Source: an uncultured Colwellia sp. (GTDB taxonomy: Bacteria; Pseudomonadota; Gammaproteobacteria; Enterobacterales; Alteromonadaceae). Taken from it: DNA of 64,000 nt. Both the position numbers and the translations under genes were made by a program. Below are positions 28,628 through 37,195 of the stretch, piece after piece. The notes beneath the pieces were generated by a model, which saw nothing but the letters and a program-made list of their open reading frames with translations, was not told the DNA's origin and made no database searches. How positions within the stretch are numbered: position 1 is the stretch's first letter; the number at the start of each line of letters is the position of its first letter. The stretch lies in the NCBI GenBank assembly GCA_913058395.1, contig CAJXQI010000002.1, positions 126,001 through 190,000 on the forward strand. Direction: 5' to 3'.

Positions 28628-28948
28628 ATGAAAGCTTTGCAATTATTAGGTAACTTAAGCCCTCTTTTTCTCGCGCTGCTTTCCTATAGTTTGTTTGGAA
28701 GTCATGAACCTAATACACCGTCTTATATTACAGCGTCATTAATCATATTTTGCGTTTTTGGCATTGGCGCTTTCTTTATTCTTGTTATACCAAGCTCATT
28801 TATGCTATTAAACGACGAAAATAGACGTTACTTTTCATTTAAATCAAAAGGTTGGCTATTGGTATTAGCCATAAACTGGTTATATATTGGCTTGTTCTGT
28901 TTGTCGGTATTACTATTTGTTATTACCTCGTACGTTACACTTTCCTAA
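28628..28948 (+). CDS. Small three-TM membrane protein
   Basis: 106 residues with three hydrophobic helices: LQLLGNLSPLFLALLSYSLF, SLIIFCVFGIGAFFILVIPS and LLVLAINWLYIGLFCLSVLLF. A charged loop, NDENRRYFSFKSKG, lies between helices 2 and 3. No family recognised. The nearest Shine-Dalgarno-like sequence (AGGTG) is some 13 bases away, so initiation is weak or the start is not exact. Confidence 0.55.
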   Translation: MKALQLLGNLSPLFLALLSYSLFGSHEPNTPSYITASLIIFCVFGIGAFFILVIPSSFMLLNDENRRYFSFKSKGWLLVLAINWLYIGLFCLSVLLFVITSYVTLS

Positions 28949-29022
28949 GTTGCTAAAACAGAAAAGAACACGTATCTTTTTGTTTATAAACGGTAAGCGA
29001 AGCTAAATTTTTGAGATGGACA

Positions 29023-29403
29023 ATGCCAAACAAAAAATTCAGAGAAAGTAGATACTTAAATGAATCAGGCTCCAAAACAGGAAACTGGTACATGAATAGG
29101 CTCGACTACTTCCAATTCAATGAATATCCTGAATACACTAAACATAAGTATATCGCTTTATTTTTCGGTGCTTTTTTAATATATCTTGGCTTAAAAACAA
29201 TAAGTGCTACTTTTTTAGGCTCACTGCCACTCTTCTATTTAGGTTATATCGCATTATTATCTTTTCACTTATTACGCACTAAAATTTGTCGTTATAACGG
29301 TTATTTTATTTATCCGAATAAATTTATTAAATTCTTCAGAGCTAGAGAAATCGAAGTAGACATAAATGACTTTGATTCTGTAGCAACAATGCATAAGAAA
29401 TAG
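29023..29403 (+). CDS. Hypothetical two-TM membrane protein
   Basis: 126 residues from ATG 29023, favoured over ATG 29011 because GAGATGGA lies in RBS position for 29023 while a GAG abuts 29011. Two hydrophobic segments (YIALFFGAFLIYLGLKTISA and FLGSLPLFYLGYIALLSFHL) sit between a charged N-terminus and a basic C-terminus (INKFIKFFRAREIEVD-like). No family recognised. Same direction as the neighbouring small membrane protein and GNAT genes. Confidence 0.55.
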   Translation: MPNKKFRESRYLNESGSKTGNWYMNRLDYFQFNEYPEYTKHKYIALFFGAFLIYLGLKTISATFLGSLPLFYLGYIALLSFHLLRTKICRYNGYFIYPNKFIKFFRAREIEVDINDFDSVATMHKK

Positions 29404-29436
29404 TTAGACGCGCATAGACATAAAAAGAGGCAAAAG

Positions 29437-29937
29437 ATGAACGTACACTCAAGGCAACTAAACGACGCTGATTTTGAACAAATGAAAAAAATTTTACTCC
29501 GAGATGGTCCAAACGAATGGAATTACATTACCGAAGAAAGTATTAGCCAACAGTTCCAACTCATACAAGAGGGTAAAGCGCTTGCAGTTCTAGCTGAAGA
29601 ACAAGAAATTACAGGCTTCGCTGTTTTAATTTTTAAAGCAGCATGCCCAGCAAAATTAGAAAAATACTCTTCTTTATCAACAATGGCATACATTAATGAT
29701 GTCGTCGTTAACGCGAATTATAACGGTAAAGGCATTGGTAGTGCTTTATTACAAACGGCCATTGAGTTGGCTGGCAATGCACAGTGTGAAAAAGTCTATA
29801 TTGAACGCCACGAAGAAAATTTAGCATCAGCTGGAATGATGCGAAAAGCTTCTTTTAAACTTGTTGATACTTTTTATGACCCACAAAAAAGAACCGCAGG
29901 CTCAAGGAATACATCGGTGCTTGTAAAAAATACCTAA
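29437..29937 (+). CDS. GNAT-family N-acetyltransferase
   Basis: 166 residues. Motif A is clear: INDVVVNANYNGKGIGSALL (V-x6-GxGxGxxLL type). The end shows the usual alpha-helix plus beta hairpin (MRKASFKLVDTFYDPQKR). Acceptor unknown. RBS AAGAGG is well spaced. Unrelated in sequence detail to the GNAT at 11746. Confidence 0.8.
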   Translation: MNVHSRQLNDADFEQMKKILLRDGPNEWNYITEESISQQFQLIQEGKALAVLAEEQEITGFAVLIFKAACPAKLEKYSSLSTMAYINDVVVNANYNGKGIGSALLQTAIELAGNAQCEKVYIERHEENLASAGMMRKASFKLVDTFYDPQKRTAGSRNTSVLVKNT

Positions 29938-30113
29938 GAGTTTAAAACGCGGTTATTTCAATGGCAATGTAAGCAGAAATAAGACTTTATAGCGGTATAG
30001 GATTTCTTGACACAATAAAAGAAAAAAACAGTTGGCTTTTTCTTCTTTGTCGATTATTTTAACGACATATTTTTTGCCTCTCAAATAGGCGTTATAATTT
30101 TGGATTTATTGGT

Positions 30114-30557
30114 ATGGTTCGGCATTTAACAACAGTACTATTTTTCTTTGTACTGTTATCATTTGAAAGTTCTGCGAAACAGTTAGATACGGCACAGTTA
30201 AAAACATTTAGTGAGTTTGTAATAAAGGAAACCCAAGAGTCTCCCGTAAAGCTGATCCCCCACCTTTCAAATGACATAGAAGTAGAGACAGTTTTTGGCT
30301 CTAATGCTGAAGGATTTACACTGTTTTTTAATAAAATTCAGTATGTTGAACTAATGAGTAAATTGGCTAAACAGCTAAAAGACGGAAAAAAAGATCGGGA
30401 TATCGATATTTTTGGTTTCAAAGTTACGCCTGCAAACAATGGTGAGTTTAGGGTTATTCGCTATTCAGAAGCTATTAAGCGCACCGTTTGGTCAATATAT
30501 ACCGTTAAGTTAGTTAACAATAAAATACTCATAACGAAAATAATAGACTTAGCCTAA
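30114..30557 (+). CDS. Small exported protein of unknown function
   Basis: 147 residues. Signal peptide MVRHLTTVLFFFVLLSFESSA, mature part starts KQLDTAQL. The mature domain is alpha/beta with QYVELMSKLAKQLKDGKKDRDIDI and ends YTVKLVNNKILITKIIDLA. No family recognised. A TATAAT hexamer at 30093-30098 lies just 15 bp before the start, so if used the leader would be very short; no clear RBS. Confidence 0.55.
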   Translation: MVRHLTTVLFFFVLLSFESSAKQLDTAQLKTFSEFVIKETQESPVKLIPHLSNDIEVETVFGSNAEGFTLFFNKIQYVELMSKLAKQLKDGKKDRDIDIFGFKVTPANNGEFRVIRYSEAIKRTVWSIYTVKLVNNKILITKIIDLA

Positions 30558-30641
30558 GCCAAACGCAGACTTTTAAATATTCACTCAATTTTTCTAAAGC
30601 TTTTGCTAACCTAGCTCAAACAAGTTTGAACGCTCAGTTAG

Positions 30642-31349
30642 CTACTTGCCAACAAAAACTACCTCTTCGCCGCTCTCTAACCAAAGTGGATGCTTTGCCA
30701 TCACTTTGGTAAACATTGGGCTTTGCAGATAGCTATTTAACCACCGCTGTACGTTTGGATATGGTGATTGCAAATACCATTGGCGCTCTATGCGGGCAAA
30801 TTGGCGAATAAATGGTAGTAAAGCAATGTCGGCTAAGCTTTCTTGCTCTGAAAATAAAAAATCATGCTCAGTTAGACGAACTTCTAGTCGCTGAATATAT
30901 TCTTCACATGCAATTCGGCAATCACTTAACGTAGTTTCATGGTAACGTTTCGCACATTTGTAGGCTTCTAAACGTACTTTAAATTCCACGTCAAAGTCGT
31001 TAATCAATACCAACATTTCAGTTAACTTATCGCTCTGTACACCATCAAGATTATCACGATGCAATAGATTTAGCGGATCAGCCGCTTTTAACGCCCAAAG
31101 CATAATATCTAAACTTTCATCTATGACTACAGCACTAGCCCCTACTCCGCTTTGTTCATTAGCAGCACTTAATTCTTCTAAAACTAAAATAGGCACAGTT
31201 GCTTTTGGTGAAGCTAAAATCATTTCTGCAGGTTTATTGGTTAATACAACATCACGCAACGCCACGGGCTGCTGCGACTTGAAAATAGCCAACCGTGCGC
31301 GCATGGCATAAGGACAGTTTCTTAATGAGTAAAGTATAGGTAATGCCAT
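30642..31349 (-). CDS. Glutathione S-transferase family protein
   Basis: 235 residues. N-terminal thioredoxin fold with ILYSLRNCPYAMRARLAI (CPYA active-site style), the KATVPILVLEE cis-proline block, and DESLDIMLWAL for glutathione binding. The C-terminal half is helical, with an insert around EFKVRLEAYKCAKRY. This resembles the long glutathione transferases/glutaredoxin-like proteins of marine Gammaproteobacteria. RBS AAGAAG precedes ATG 31349. Substrate unknown. Confidence 0.82.
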   Translation of the reverse strand: MALPILYSLRNCPYAMRARLAIFKSQQPVALRDVVLTNKPAEMILASPKATVPILVLEELSAANEQSGVGASAVVIDESLDIMLWALKAADPLNLLHRDNLDGVQSDKLTEMLVLINDFDVEFKVRLEAYKCAKRYHETTLSDCRIACEEYIQRLEVRLTEHDFLFSEQESLADIALLPFIRQFARIERQWYLQSPYPNVQRWLNSYLQSPMFTKVMAKHPLWLESGEEVVFVGK

Positions 31350-31596
31350 GTTTTCTTCTTTTTAATATTGTATGTTCACTGATATTTAACGTTAACGGTA
31401 GTGATTTCGTCAGCACAATTCCAACGCTAGTTAGCGAGAAGGTATAGATTAAAATTATCAGTAACTCATCGACTGGTAAGGTTATTGATATTAACAACAA
31501 TGCTAACATTAAAGTCGACTTATATCGCCAAACTAATGTTAATTTACAGTTCATAACTGCCGATAGTTGCCCGTGAAATACGCCAATATTCGACAT
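31252..31596 (-). CDS. Possible small membrane protein overlapping the GST start
   Basis: A frame of 115 residues from ATG 31596 (another ATG is at 31626) that ends inside the GST gene, overlapping it by about 98 bases in a different frame. The first part is plausible protein: basic, then two hydrophobic stretches (LMLALLLISITLPV and LLIILIYTFSLTSVGIVLT). The overlapping tail looks like an antisense-frame shadow. No clear RBS. It could be a gene with a frameshifted end, or noncoding. Not recognised. Confidence 0.25.
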   Translation of the reverse strand: MSNIGVFHGQLSAVMNCKLTLVWRYKSTLMLALLLISITLPVDELLIILIYTFSLTSVGIVLTKSLPLTLNISEHTILKRRKHGITYTLLIKKLSLCHARTVGYFQVAAARGVA

Positions 31597-31716
31597 GCTC
31601 TGTTGATACAAGAAAGTCACCAACAAGCCTGCAAAACTAAAAATTATTAAGCCATTAACTGATTTAAACCTTTTACTACCTAGCGGTCACTAAGCTAATA
31701 AAAGTATAGGATTATT

Positions 31717-32733
31717 ATGAAATATATTTTATTAATATGGCTTATCAGCGCTTACAGCTATAGTGCAGAACTAGGAAAAATAGAAACACTCTTGAAGCAA
31801 TACGCAGCCCGCGTAAACCAAGGGAATGAACAAGGTGTTACTAGCTTTTTAGCCTATAAAAATAAGCAACGCCTTTATGAAAGTTATGCACCAACTTTTC
31901 ATGAAAATAGCACCCATGATCTGCGCTCAGTAACAAAATCGCTAACCGCAATATTAGTCGGTATCGCAATTGAAGAAAATATATTCCCCAAACCCACTGA
32001 AAAAGTAACACCTTATATCAATAGCATAGGTGCTAATAATACTAACCTTAAGCACATGACGTTTAGCGATTTACTTACCATGCGTACTGGCCTAGCTTGT
32101 GACGATTGGGTGCCTGCATCACTGGGCAATGAAGACAAAATGTACTTAAGCCCTAACTGGGCGAAGTTTTTCATTGCGCTACCATTAAGTCATGAAACCG
32201 GAAAGCACTTCTCTTATTGCACTGGTGGCGCAGTTTTAACTGGGCATTTGCTAAATCAAACACTCAACAATGATTTTGAAGGCTGGTCACAACAAATTCT
32301 ATTTTCCAAACTCGATATCACAAACTTCAAATGGAGCAAAACACCCTACGGTGTCGTTGATACCGGCGGCCATATTTTCATGACGGCACGTGACTTAGCA
32401 AAAATTGGACAAATGATTCTTAACAAGGGAAATTTCAATGGCCAACAAATTGTCGCTAGCCATTGGATCAAAAAAATGACAACTTCGCATACTAAGGTGT
32501 ACGAACGGCCTTATGAATATGGTTATTGGTGGTGGTTATTACCGTCAAACACAACGAAAAATATTACAACAGCCGAGCCTGAGCTAATTTTTGCTTGGGG
32601 TAATGGCGGTCAATACTTATTCATTTCTCCGAAACATCAATTAATCTTTGTTTTTACCGGTGCCAACTTTAACTCAAGAGAAATGTTAAAACCGCAACGC
32701 AAAGTTAAAGAATGGCTTTCATTTATGTATTAA
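31717..32733 (+). CDS. Serine hydrolase of the beta-lactamase/penicillin-binding fold
   Basis: 338 residues. Signal peptide MKYILLIWLISAYSYSA, so exported. The nucleophile motif is S71-V-T-K74 in LRSVTKSLTAI. A tyrosine at about 167 (FSYCTGGAV) sits where the Y-x-N motif falls, and WGNGGQYLFISP resembles the third (KTG/HxG-like) block. The family covers class C beta-lactamases, D-peptidases and esterases; because the Y-x-N asparagine is Thr here and the third block is GNGG, an esterase or peptidase role is more likely than resistance. RBS AGGA. Confidence 0.8.
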   Translation: MKYILLIWLISAYSYSAELGKIETLLKQYAARVNQGNEQGVTSFLAYKNKQRLYESYAPTFHENSTHDLRSVTKSLTAILVGIAIEENIFPKPTEKVTPYINSIGANNTNLKHMTFSDLLTMRTGLACDDWVPASLGNEDKMYLSPNWAKFFIALPLSHETGKHFSYCTGGAVLTGHLLNQTLNNDFEGWSQQILFSKLDITNFKWSKTPYGVVDTGGHIFMTARDLAKIGQMILNKGNFNGQQIVASHWIKKMTTSHTKVYERPYEYGYWWWLLPSNTTKNITTAEPELIFAWGNGGQYLFISPKHQLIFVFTGANFNSREMLKPQRKVKEWLSFMY

Positions 32734-32787
32734 AAGCTAACCTTATTTTCTAAGCGCTAATTTCTTTATGGAACGAATTTTGAAAAT

Positions 32788-32815
32788 AAAAAAACCGCTG
32801 ACAAGCGGTTTTTTT
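32788..32815. terminator. Bidirectional terminator between convergent genes
   Basis: AAAAAAACCGCT-GACA-AGCGGTTTTTTT: perfect stem with A-run and T-run on opposite sides, serving both the hydrolase gene and the HEAT lipoprotein gene. Confidence 0.9.
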
Positions 32816-32827
32816 AATAGATTGTAC

Positions 32828-33772
32828 TTATAAATATAGGTTTATTAAATCATTAACCCAATACTTTTTACTATCATTTACAATGGCCTTTTGCTCTTCT
32901 CTCAAGAAATCTAACCCTTTTTTTGTTCCTAAGTCACCTATAGCCTTTAGTGACATTGCCTTATCAGACCATGACTTCCCATTAGCATATAAAGATTTTA
33001 GCAACTCTAACTCATCTACAGCTTTAAGAATACCAAGTGACGATATTGCTGCTTGGCGTTTGTACTCATCATCCGAAGAAGTTAGTTCTTTCAAAAATGG
33101 TATAGCTGATGGATTGTTACCAAAGCCCAATTGATATACATCTAAATATGATGAACCTTTTTTAACCTTGCTTTTTAGTTTTGCAATAAGAGTTTCTACG
33201 TCAGCGTCTGAGATAGACTGTTTGTATACAGTAGCATTTACTTTAGCTGTTAACTCTTTTACCAATAAACTTAATGGTTCATTTAATGTTGGTTCAACTA
33301 TCTCATCAAAACTCCATACAGGTACTTTTCCTCGACGTATAAAGATACCTACAGGTGTTTTTACATTATCATGAACGATAGCAGCTTTTAAATAGGTAAA
33401 TGTTACAAACGGAGAGAAGCCATTCAATCTATGGTTTTTTATATAAAGTTTGTCTACATCAATATCTAAAGCTTCGCCAGACTCAATGTTTACTGGAATA
33501 CCGCGCCCTAACAATTCTAACTCAATATTTTTCTTTAGGTAGCTAATTGGTTCAATAGGAGCTTTACCTATTTTTAGTTCTGCGCTAAGTATCCCTGAAC
33601 TGAAAACTTTTTCCCCTTCAGCACGATTATCTTTAACAACAAGTGCTTTACTCGCTACTTTTTCTGCATCTATATATGTAATATTCGATGGTGTAGGAGT
33701 TTTAACGATATACGATGTTGGCGCACACCCCTGAATTAATGCAAAGCTTGCTAGTAAGATTAATTTTTTCAT
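32828..33772 (-). CDS. Lipoprotein with C-terminal HEAT-like repeats
   Basis: 314 residues from ATG 33772 (AAGGG RBS; the upstream ATG 33808 would put 12 charged residues before the signal). The signal ends LIQGC, a lipobox. Residues up to ~200 form a mixed alpha/beta domain (ISYLKKNIELELLGRGIPV; AIVHDNVKTPVGIFIRRG). The rest contains HEAT-like helical hairpins: NPSAIPFLKELTSSDDEYKR, AAISSLGILKAVDELELLKS, and SLKAIGDLGTKKGLDFLRE. Function unknown. It opens a group of lipoprotein genes at 32.8-35.8 kb. Confidence 0.7.
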   Translation of the reverse strand: MKKLILLASFALIQGCAPTSYIVKTPTPSNITYIDAEKVASKALVVKDNRAEGEKVFSSGILSAELKIGKAPIEPISYLKKNIELELLGRGIPVNIESGEALDIDVDKLYIKNHRLNGFSPFVTFTYLKAAIVHDNVKTPVGIFIRRGKVPVWSFDEIVEPTLNEPLSLLVKELTAKVNATVYKQSISDADVETLIAKLKSKVKKGSSYLDVYQLGFGNNPSAIPFLKELTSSDDEYKRQAAISSLGILKAVDELELLKSLYANGKSWSDKAMSLKAIGDLGTKKGLDFLREEQKAIVNDSKKYWVNDLINLYL

Positions 33773-33924
33773 TTTTCCCTTCTTATTTTTATTTGAGTAC
33801 ATATTCAATTATGTACTGCCATGATAATAAATAGTCACTGATTTTAATAGTTAAAAACACTTATAAATAACTAATAATATTGATATTATTAAATTGTAGA
33901 ATCAAACTTTAAGGGAATAGCTCG

Positions 33925-34482
33925 ATGAATAAAGTGTTAACATTAGTCATAATACTAGCCGCGTTACCGGCTTGTAAATCAACTAAAACATCAGAAACAA
34001 CAAAAACAACAGATGTAAACGTAGTAGAAACTGCTGTTAAGCAAAATATTACTCAAAATAATGAAAGTACATACTTCATTTTAAAAACTGTACCATTTAA
34101 AGAAGAGAACAATATTGCTGATAATGTTAAAAATGAATGTCACCAATTAGGCACTAACTTTTCTAATTCAATTATTAAATATGCTCAGGCATATAATTTG
34201 AATGTTGTACAAGTCGATTCAAAATTACCGACAGCAGGCAAAGTAATTAATATTTCAATCGACAATATTTATAGTGGAGGCAATGCTTTTCTTGGTCATA
34301 GAAAACAAGCAACTGTTAGTGCACATTTAACCGATAATGGTGAAGTGATCGCACGAACAAACAAGTCTAGAAACTCAGGCGGCGGTTTTTTAGGTGGATT
34401 CAAGGGATCTTGCTCAGTTTTAAACCATACAGTCAATACATTAGGCAACGATATTGCTAAGTGGCTAAAAGCGCAATCATAA
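33925..34482 (+). CDS. Small lipoprotein, DUF4410-like
   Basis: 185 residues. Lipoprotein signal ending LAALPAC, then a Thr/Lys-rich linker. The mature domain reads NISIDNIYSGGNAFLGHRK, VSAHLTDNGEVIARTNKSR and closes CSVLNHTVNTLGNDIAKWL, similar in plan to DUF4410-type envelope lipoproteins (a conserved GG-hydrophobic-Gly core and a C-terminal amphipathic helix). Assignment is by resemblance only. Divergent from the HEAT lipoprotein. Confidence 0.6.
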   Translation: MNKVLTLVIILAALPACKSTKTSETTKTTDVNVVETAVKQNITQNNESTYFILKTVPFKEENNIADNVKNECHQLGTNFSNSIIKYAQAYNLNVVQVDSKLPTAGKVINISIDNIYSGGNAFLGHRKQATVSAHLTDNGEVIARTNKSRNSGGGFLGGFKGSCSVLNHTVNTLGNDIAKWLKAQS

Positions 34483-34598
34483 ATAAAAATGAAGTATATA
34501 TCGTATTTTAAGTGCTACACGTTTATGGGTAAACCAACTTTAATTTTTGACTCAGTTATACTTCGATATACGAGTGGTTTTGACTGAAGGAACAACTA

Positions 34599-34623
34599 CC
34601 CTTTGCTTATTATTAGCAAAGGG
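34599..34623. terminator. Hairpin between convergent lipoprotein genes
   Basis: CCCTTTGC / GCAAAGGG with a nine-base loop. It lacks a good T-run on either side (ATACTTTTAC follows), so terminator function is tentative. Confidence 0.5.
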
Positions 34624-34651
34624 ATACTTTTACTAACCTTGCAGTAAGCAA

Positions 34652-35779
34652 TTATTCTTCCGGCATAAATTGTTCAATATCTTCCATAGGTAATAACTTT
34701 AAACTAGCCTTTGAATGGCGCCTAATCTTACTATTAAATTGCTTTTGTTGAAGTTTTGACAACAAATCTCTATATCGAGGTTTCTTACTTTTCCCTAATA
34801 CTTTACAAAGCCAAGCAACCCCATCTGCAGTATAAGTATTTTCTGACTTACGCTCCAACCAAGCTTTTTGTGCAACTAAATCGAGGACTTCTTGATTCAG
34901 GTTATTCCTTAAGTAAAATTGCTTAGCAAGTTGTTGAAGTTCAATTCCACTCACTGACATTAACTGCTTTTCCAGAGTAAGTTTATCAGCTAAATTAACT
35001 AGTTCAGGAGTAACTCTAGTGATAAACCTCGGTATGATTTCAGAATTAATTTTGGCTGCAGAAAACTGTAATTTCCCTAATCCGTCATAAAAATAAGTAA
35101 TATGAGGTTTTCTAAAAGTAAAAGAGTTTCCTTCATACACTTCTATATCATTAGGCGTACCTAGTTTTGCTTTCACTAGCTTGTCAGTTTCACCGCCAAC
35201 AAGATTATTAAATACGTCTTGACGGCTTCCCCCATGATTATTATTAGTTTTTATCTCACTTTTCACCAGCTCGGTTTTAAGCTGCTTTGTGACTTTTTTT
35301 ACCACTACAATGTCCGAAGCCACATTGCCGTATTGATCGGAAATCCATACAGAAGACGTGTTCTCTGAGAGTTTCCCTCTCACTATATACTCTTTATTTT
35401 CTTCTGGAGAGAAGTCCACTATTCCTTCAACTGAGATTAAATCTGAATTATCAAAAATTTCACTTATTGGTGCTGAATATTGTAAAGCCCCTTTTAGTTT
35501 AACCTTTACAGATGGAGTCGCTACCTTTCTAGACCACCCAGCCAATACTAAGTTTTGACCTTGATTTCGAGAAGCACCAAAAGTAGCTATGTATGCGTTG
35601 TAAACTTTCTTATCGCTAATTTGTTCAACAAAGAAAATAGCCGCTTTGCTGTTGTCATAACGTTTATAACTATCGACAATACTAGCCGTAGAGCCACTAT
35701 AACCTTTTGGTAAAGAGTGATGTAATGTTTGACACCCACAAAGAAAAACTGTGAGAAATGCCATAAGTAAACTTTTCAT
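34652..35779 (-). CDS. Putative lipoprotein of unknown function
   Basis: 375 residues. The signal ends TVFLCGC, a plausible lipobox. A beta-rich first half (AAIFFVEQISDKKVYNAYIA; KEYIVRGKLSENTSSVWISD) precedes a segment VGGETDKLVKAKLGTPNDIEVYEGN that resembles SmpA/BamE-like small-lipoprotein motifs ('LG.P' with YeGn...Y.Y). The C-terminal ~130 residues are helical. RBS AAAGGA. No family named with confidence. Confidence 0.65.
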   Translation of the reverse strand: MKSLLMAFLTVFLCGCQTLHHSLPKGYSGSTASIVDSYKRYDNSKAAIFFVEQISDKKVYNAYIATFGASRNQGQNLVLAGWSRKVATPSVKVKLKGALQYSAPISEIFDNSDLISVEGIVDFSPEENKEYIVRGKLSENTSSVWISDQYGNVASDIVVVKKVTKQLKTELVKSEIKTNNNHGGSRQDVFNNLVGGETDKLVKAKLGTPNDIEVYEGNSFTFRKPHITYFYDGLGKLQFSAAKINSEIIPRFITRVTPELVNLADKLTLEKQLMSVSGIELQQLAKQFYLRNNLNQEVLDLVAQKAWLERKSENTYTADGVAWLCKVLGKSKKPRYRDLLSKLQQKQFNSKIRRHSKASLKLLPMEDIEQFMPEE

Positions 35780-36048
35780 TTTAAGTCCTTTTAGTTCAGA
35801 TATTTGGTTTAGCTAACAAGAATAACTTTTGCGAAGCAAAGCACTTTTGAACAGCAAAGTTTTCTTAGATATCAGCTTTAAAGTTTCAAAGCGATAGTTC
35901 TGTATTATAAAAGAGTGCAACTATATAATTTTTTTCAATAAATCAAAAGCTCTATAATACTAACGTGGGCATTAATGAAAGTGTTAGCGTATGTTCGTTA
36001 TAAGTAATACATAAGAAGTGTTGGTTTATAATATTTTTTAGCTGAGCC

Positions 36049-36232
36049 GCTTGAAGTTTCTTTAACTGCTTGGCGTCGCGGTTAACTGTATGGATGCAGG
36101 AGTTATTGCAGTACATAGAGCAATTGTCGAGGCGACAACACCACCCCAAAAAAGAGGGGCGTTATACGCCAAATGTCTCTTTAGAATACCTATAGCGACC
36201 AAGTTAGCCTGAAGTGGCAACCTTTTTCCAAC
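36049..36232 (-). repeat. Hairpin-array repeat, inverted copy E1
   Basis: Read on the minus strand it shows successive hairpins: GGCGT-ATA-ACGCC, CCCC-TCTTTTTT-GGGG, TTGTCG-CCT-CGACAA and TGTA..TGCA..TGCA..TACA, ending in a box at 36080-36049. That box matches the one ending copies A and B (same CGACGCCAA, CAG, AAACT, CAAGC words). On the plus strand a GGATGCA word lies in the same arm (36091-36097). Confidence 0.6.
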
Positions 36233-36258
36233 AAACGGGCAATATCTGCCGTTTTTTT
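36232..36258 (+). terminator. Possible intrinsic terminator
   Basis: AACGGGCA-ATATC-TGCCGTT with one bulged G, then seven T residues. No gene ends just before it; it could close a small RNA read from the repeat region or attenuate the leader of the gene at 36428. Confidence 0.45.
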
Positions 36259-36427
36259 ATCTCACATGACATCACTATGTTCTTATAATCTCCATGATCT
36301 CAGCCCTCATCACACAAACGGCGCTTAAAAGTTAACGTTGAAAATCAATTATGTAATGGCATGTAAAATGCTTTGTTCTAAGAAATAAATTTATATCTAG
36401 ATTTAGTACACAAGGACAACTAAAACC

Positions 36428-36973
36428 ATGATGATAAATACAAACTACGCCGAGCAAGTTGCTCTAGCAAAATCGTCACAAGCAACAGTCGTTAGCTTTG
36501 ATAATAATCCCCAAACTATAACGTCAATTCCAGCTGAAAAAGATACGGTAATTTTATCCGACCGTGCTGTAGCCATGATGAATGGTAAAGAGCATAAAGA
36601 AGAAGCGCCAACGTATGTAAGACCTGAAACAGCTCGTTCACTTTTAGCACAAAATGAAGCAGTAGAAGACACGAATGATAGTTTGAATGAAGATAAAAAA
36701 GTTATTGATAATCGCTTTAATGAAATCATGCAAAGCATTCTAGATCAACGTATAGGTGTTGATCGTAAAAAACTTGAAGAGCTCGACGCGTTAATGAAAA
36801 AAATCGCTGAAAACGAAAATATGAGCCCTGAAGAAAAACAACAAGCATTGGAGAAACTTGCTGAAATGCGAGAGAAAGTAATTCAAGAAAGTCGTGAAGT
36901 ACTAGCAACAACAGAGCAAACAGAGCAAACAGAGCAAACAGAGCAAACAGAGCAAACAGAGCAAACAGATTAA
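36428..36973 (+). CDS. Acidic coiled-coil protein with EQT repeats
   Basis: 181 residues, start ATG 36428 (or 36431) behind AAGGA. No signal peptide or membrane segment, so cytoplasmic. The middle is predicted coiled coil (RKKLEELDALMKKIAENENM; PEEKQQALEKLAEMREKVIQ). The C-terminus is six EQT tripeptides plus D, encoded by a perfect 9-bp tandem repeat. No family recognised. It lies among hairpin repeats in the accessory region. Confidence 0.6.
   Translation: MMINTNYAEQVALAKSSQATVVSFDNNPQTITSIPAEKDTVILSDRAVAMMNGKEHKEEAPTYVRPETARSLLAQNEAVEDTNDSLNEDKKVIDNRFNEIMQSILDQRIGVDRKKLEELDALMKKIAENENMSPEEKQQALEKLAEMREKVIQESREVLATTEQTEQTEQTEQTEQTEQTD
36914..36967 (+). repeat. Six tandem 9-bp units
   Basis: GAGCAAACA repeated six times without a mismatch, encoding EQT six times. 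Unit-length slippage keeps the frame, so the tail length may vary between strains. Confidence 0.9.
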
Positions 36974-37114
36974 TGCTTGATAATGGTGAAAGCGCAAATG
37001 CCAAAAAAGTAAGGAAGATGCCCTTCACGTTGTTCTTTGGCCTTGAAGTACTACGTAGCTCAACTCACTAAAAACATGAATAAACATTTTTCAATACTGC
37101 ACTAGAAGAAATCT

Positions 37115-37175
37115 AAAGAGAGCTCAGCATCAAGCTCTCTTTAAGTATTGTCGGCACCCTGACGTAAAATAAGTT
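37115..37175 (+). repeat. Partial hairpin-array repeat, fragment C
   Basis: A perfect 10-bp stem AAAGAGAGCT / AGCTCTCTTT (37115-37142) is followed after seven bases by GTCGG-CACC-CTGAC (37150-37163), the same small hairpin that follows the variable stem in copies A and B. It may double as terminator of the gene at 36428. Confidence 0.55.
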
Positions 37176-37195
37176 TCAGCTAAAGCACTAGTAAT

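Larger units (their letters stand above)
35780..36427. other. Noncoding region holding a hairpin-rich repeat
   Basis: 648 bp with no supported gene. Its centre (about 36049-36232) is a repeat-family member in minus orientation, described separately. A short minus-strand frame across 35952-36149 runs straight through the repeat and is judged spurious. The last ~150 bp hold the presumed promoter of the gene at 36428. Confidence 0.5.

Noticed and set aside
31717-32733. Antibiotic-resistance beta-lactamase
   Set aside because: SxxK is present, but the Y-x-N and K-T-G motifs are altered; an esterase/peptidase relative is more likely.
35952-36149. 65-residue minus-strand frame
   Set aside because: It crosses the inverted repeat E1 and its box; similarity to the frame in copy A is explained by the shared repeat, not by a protein.
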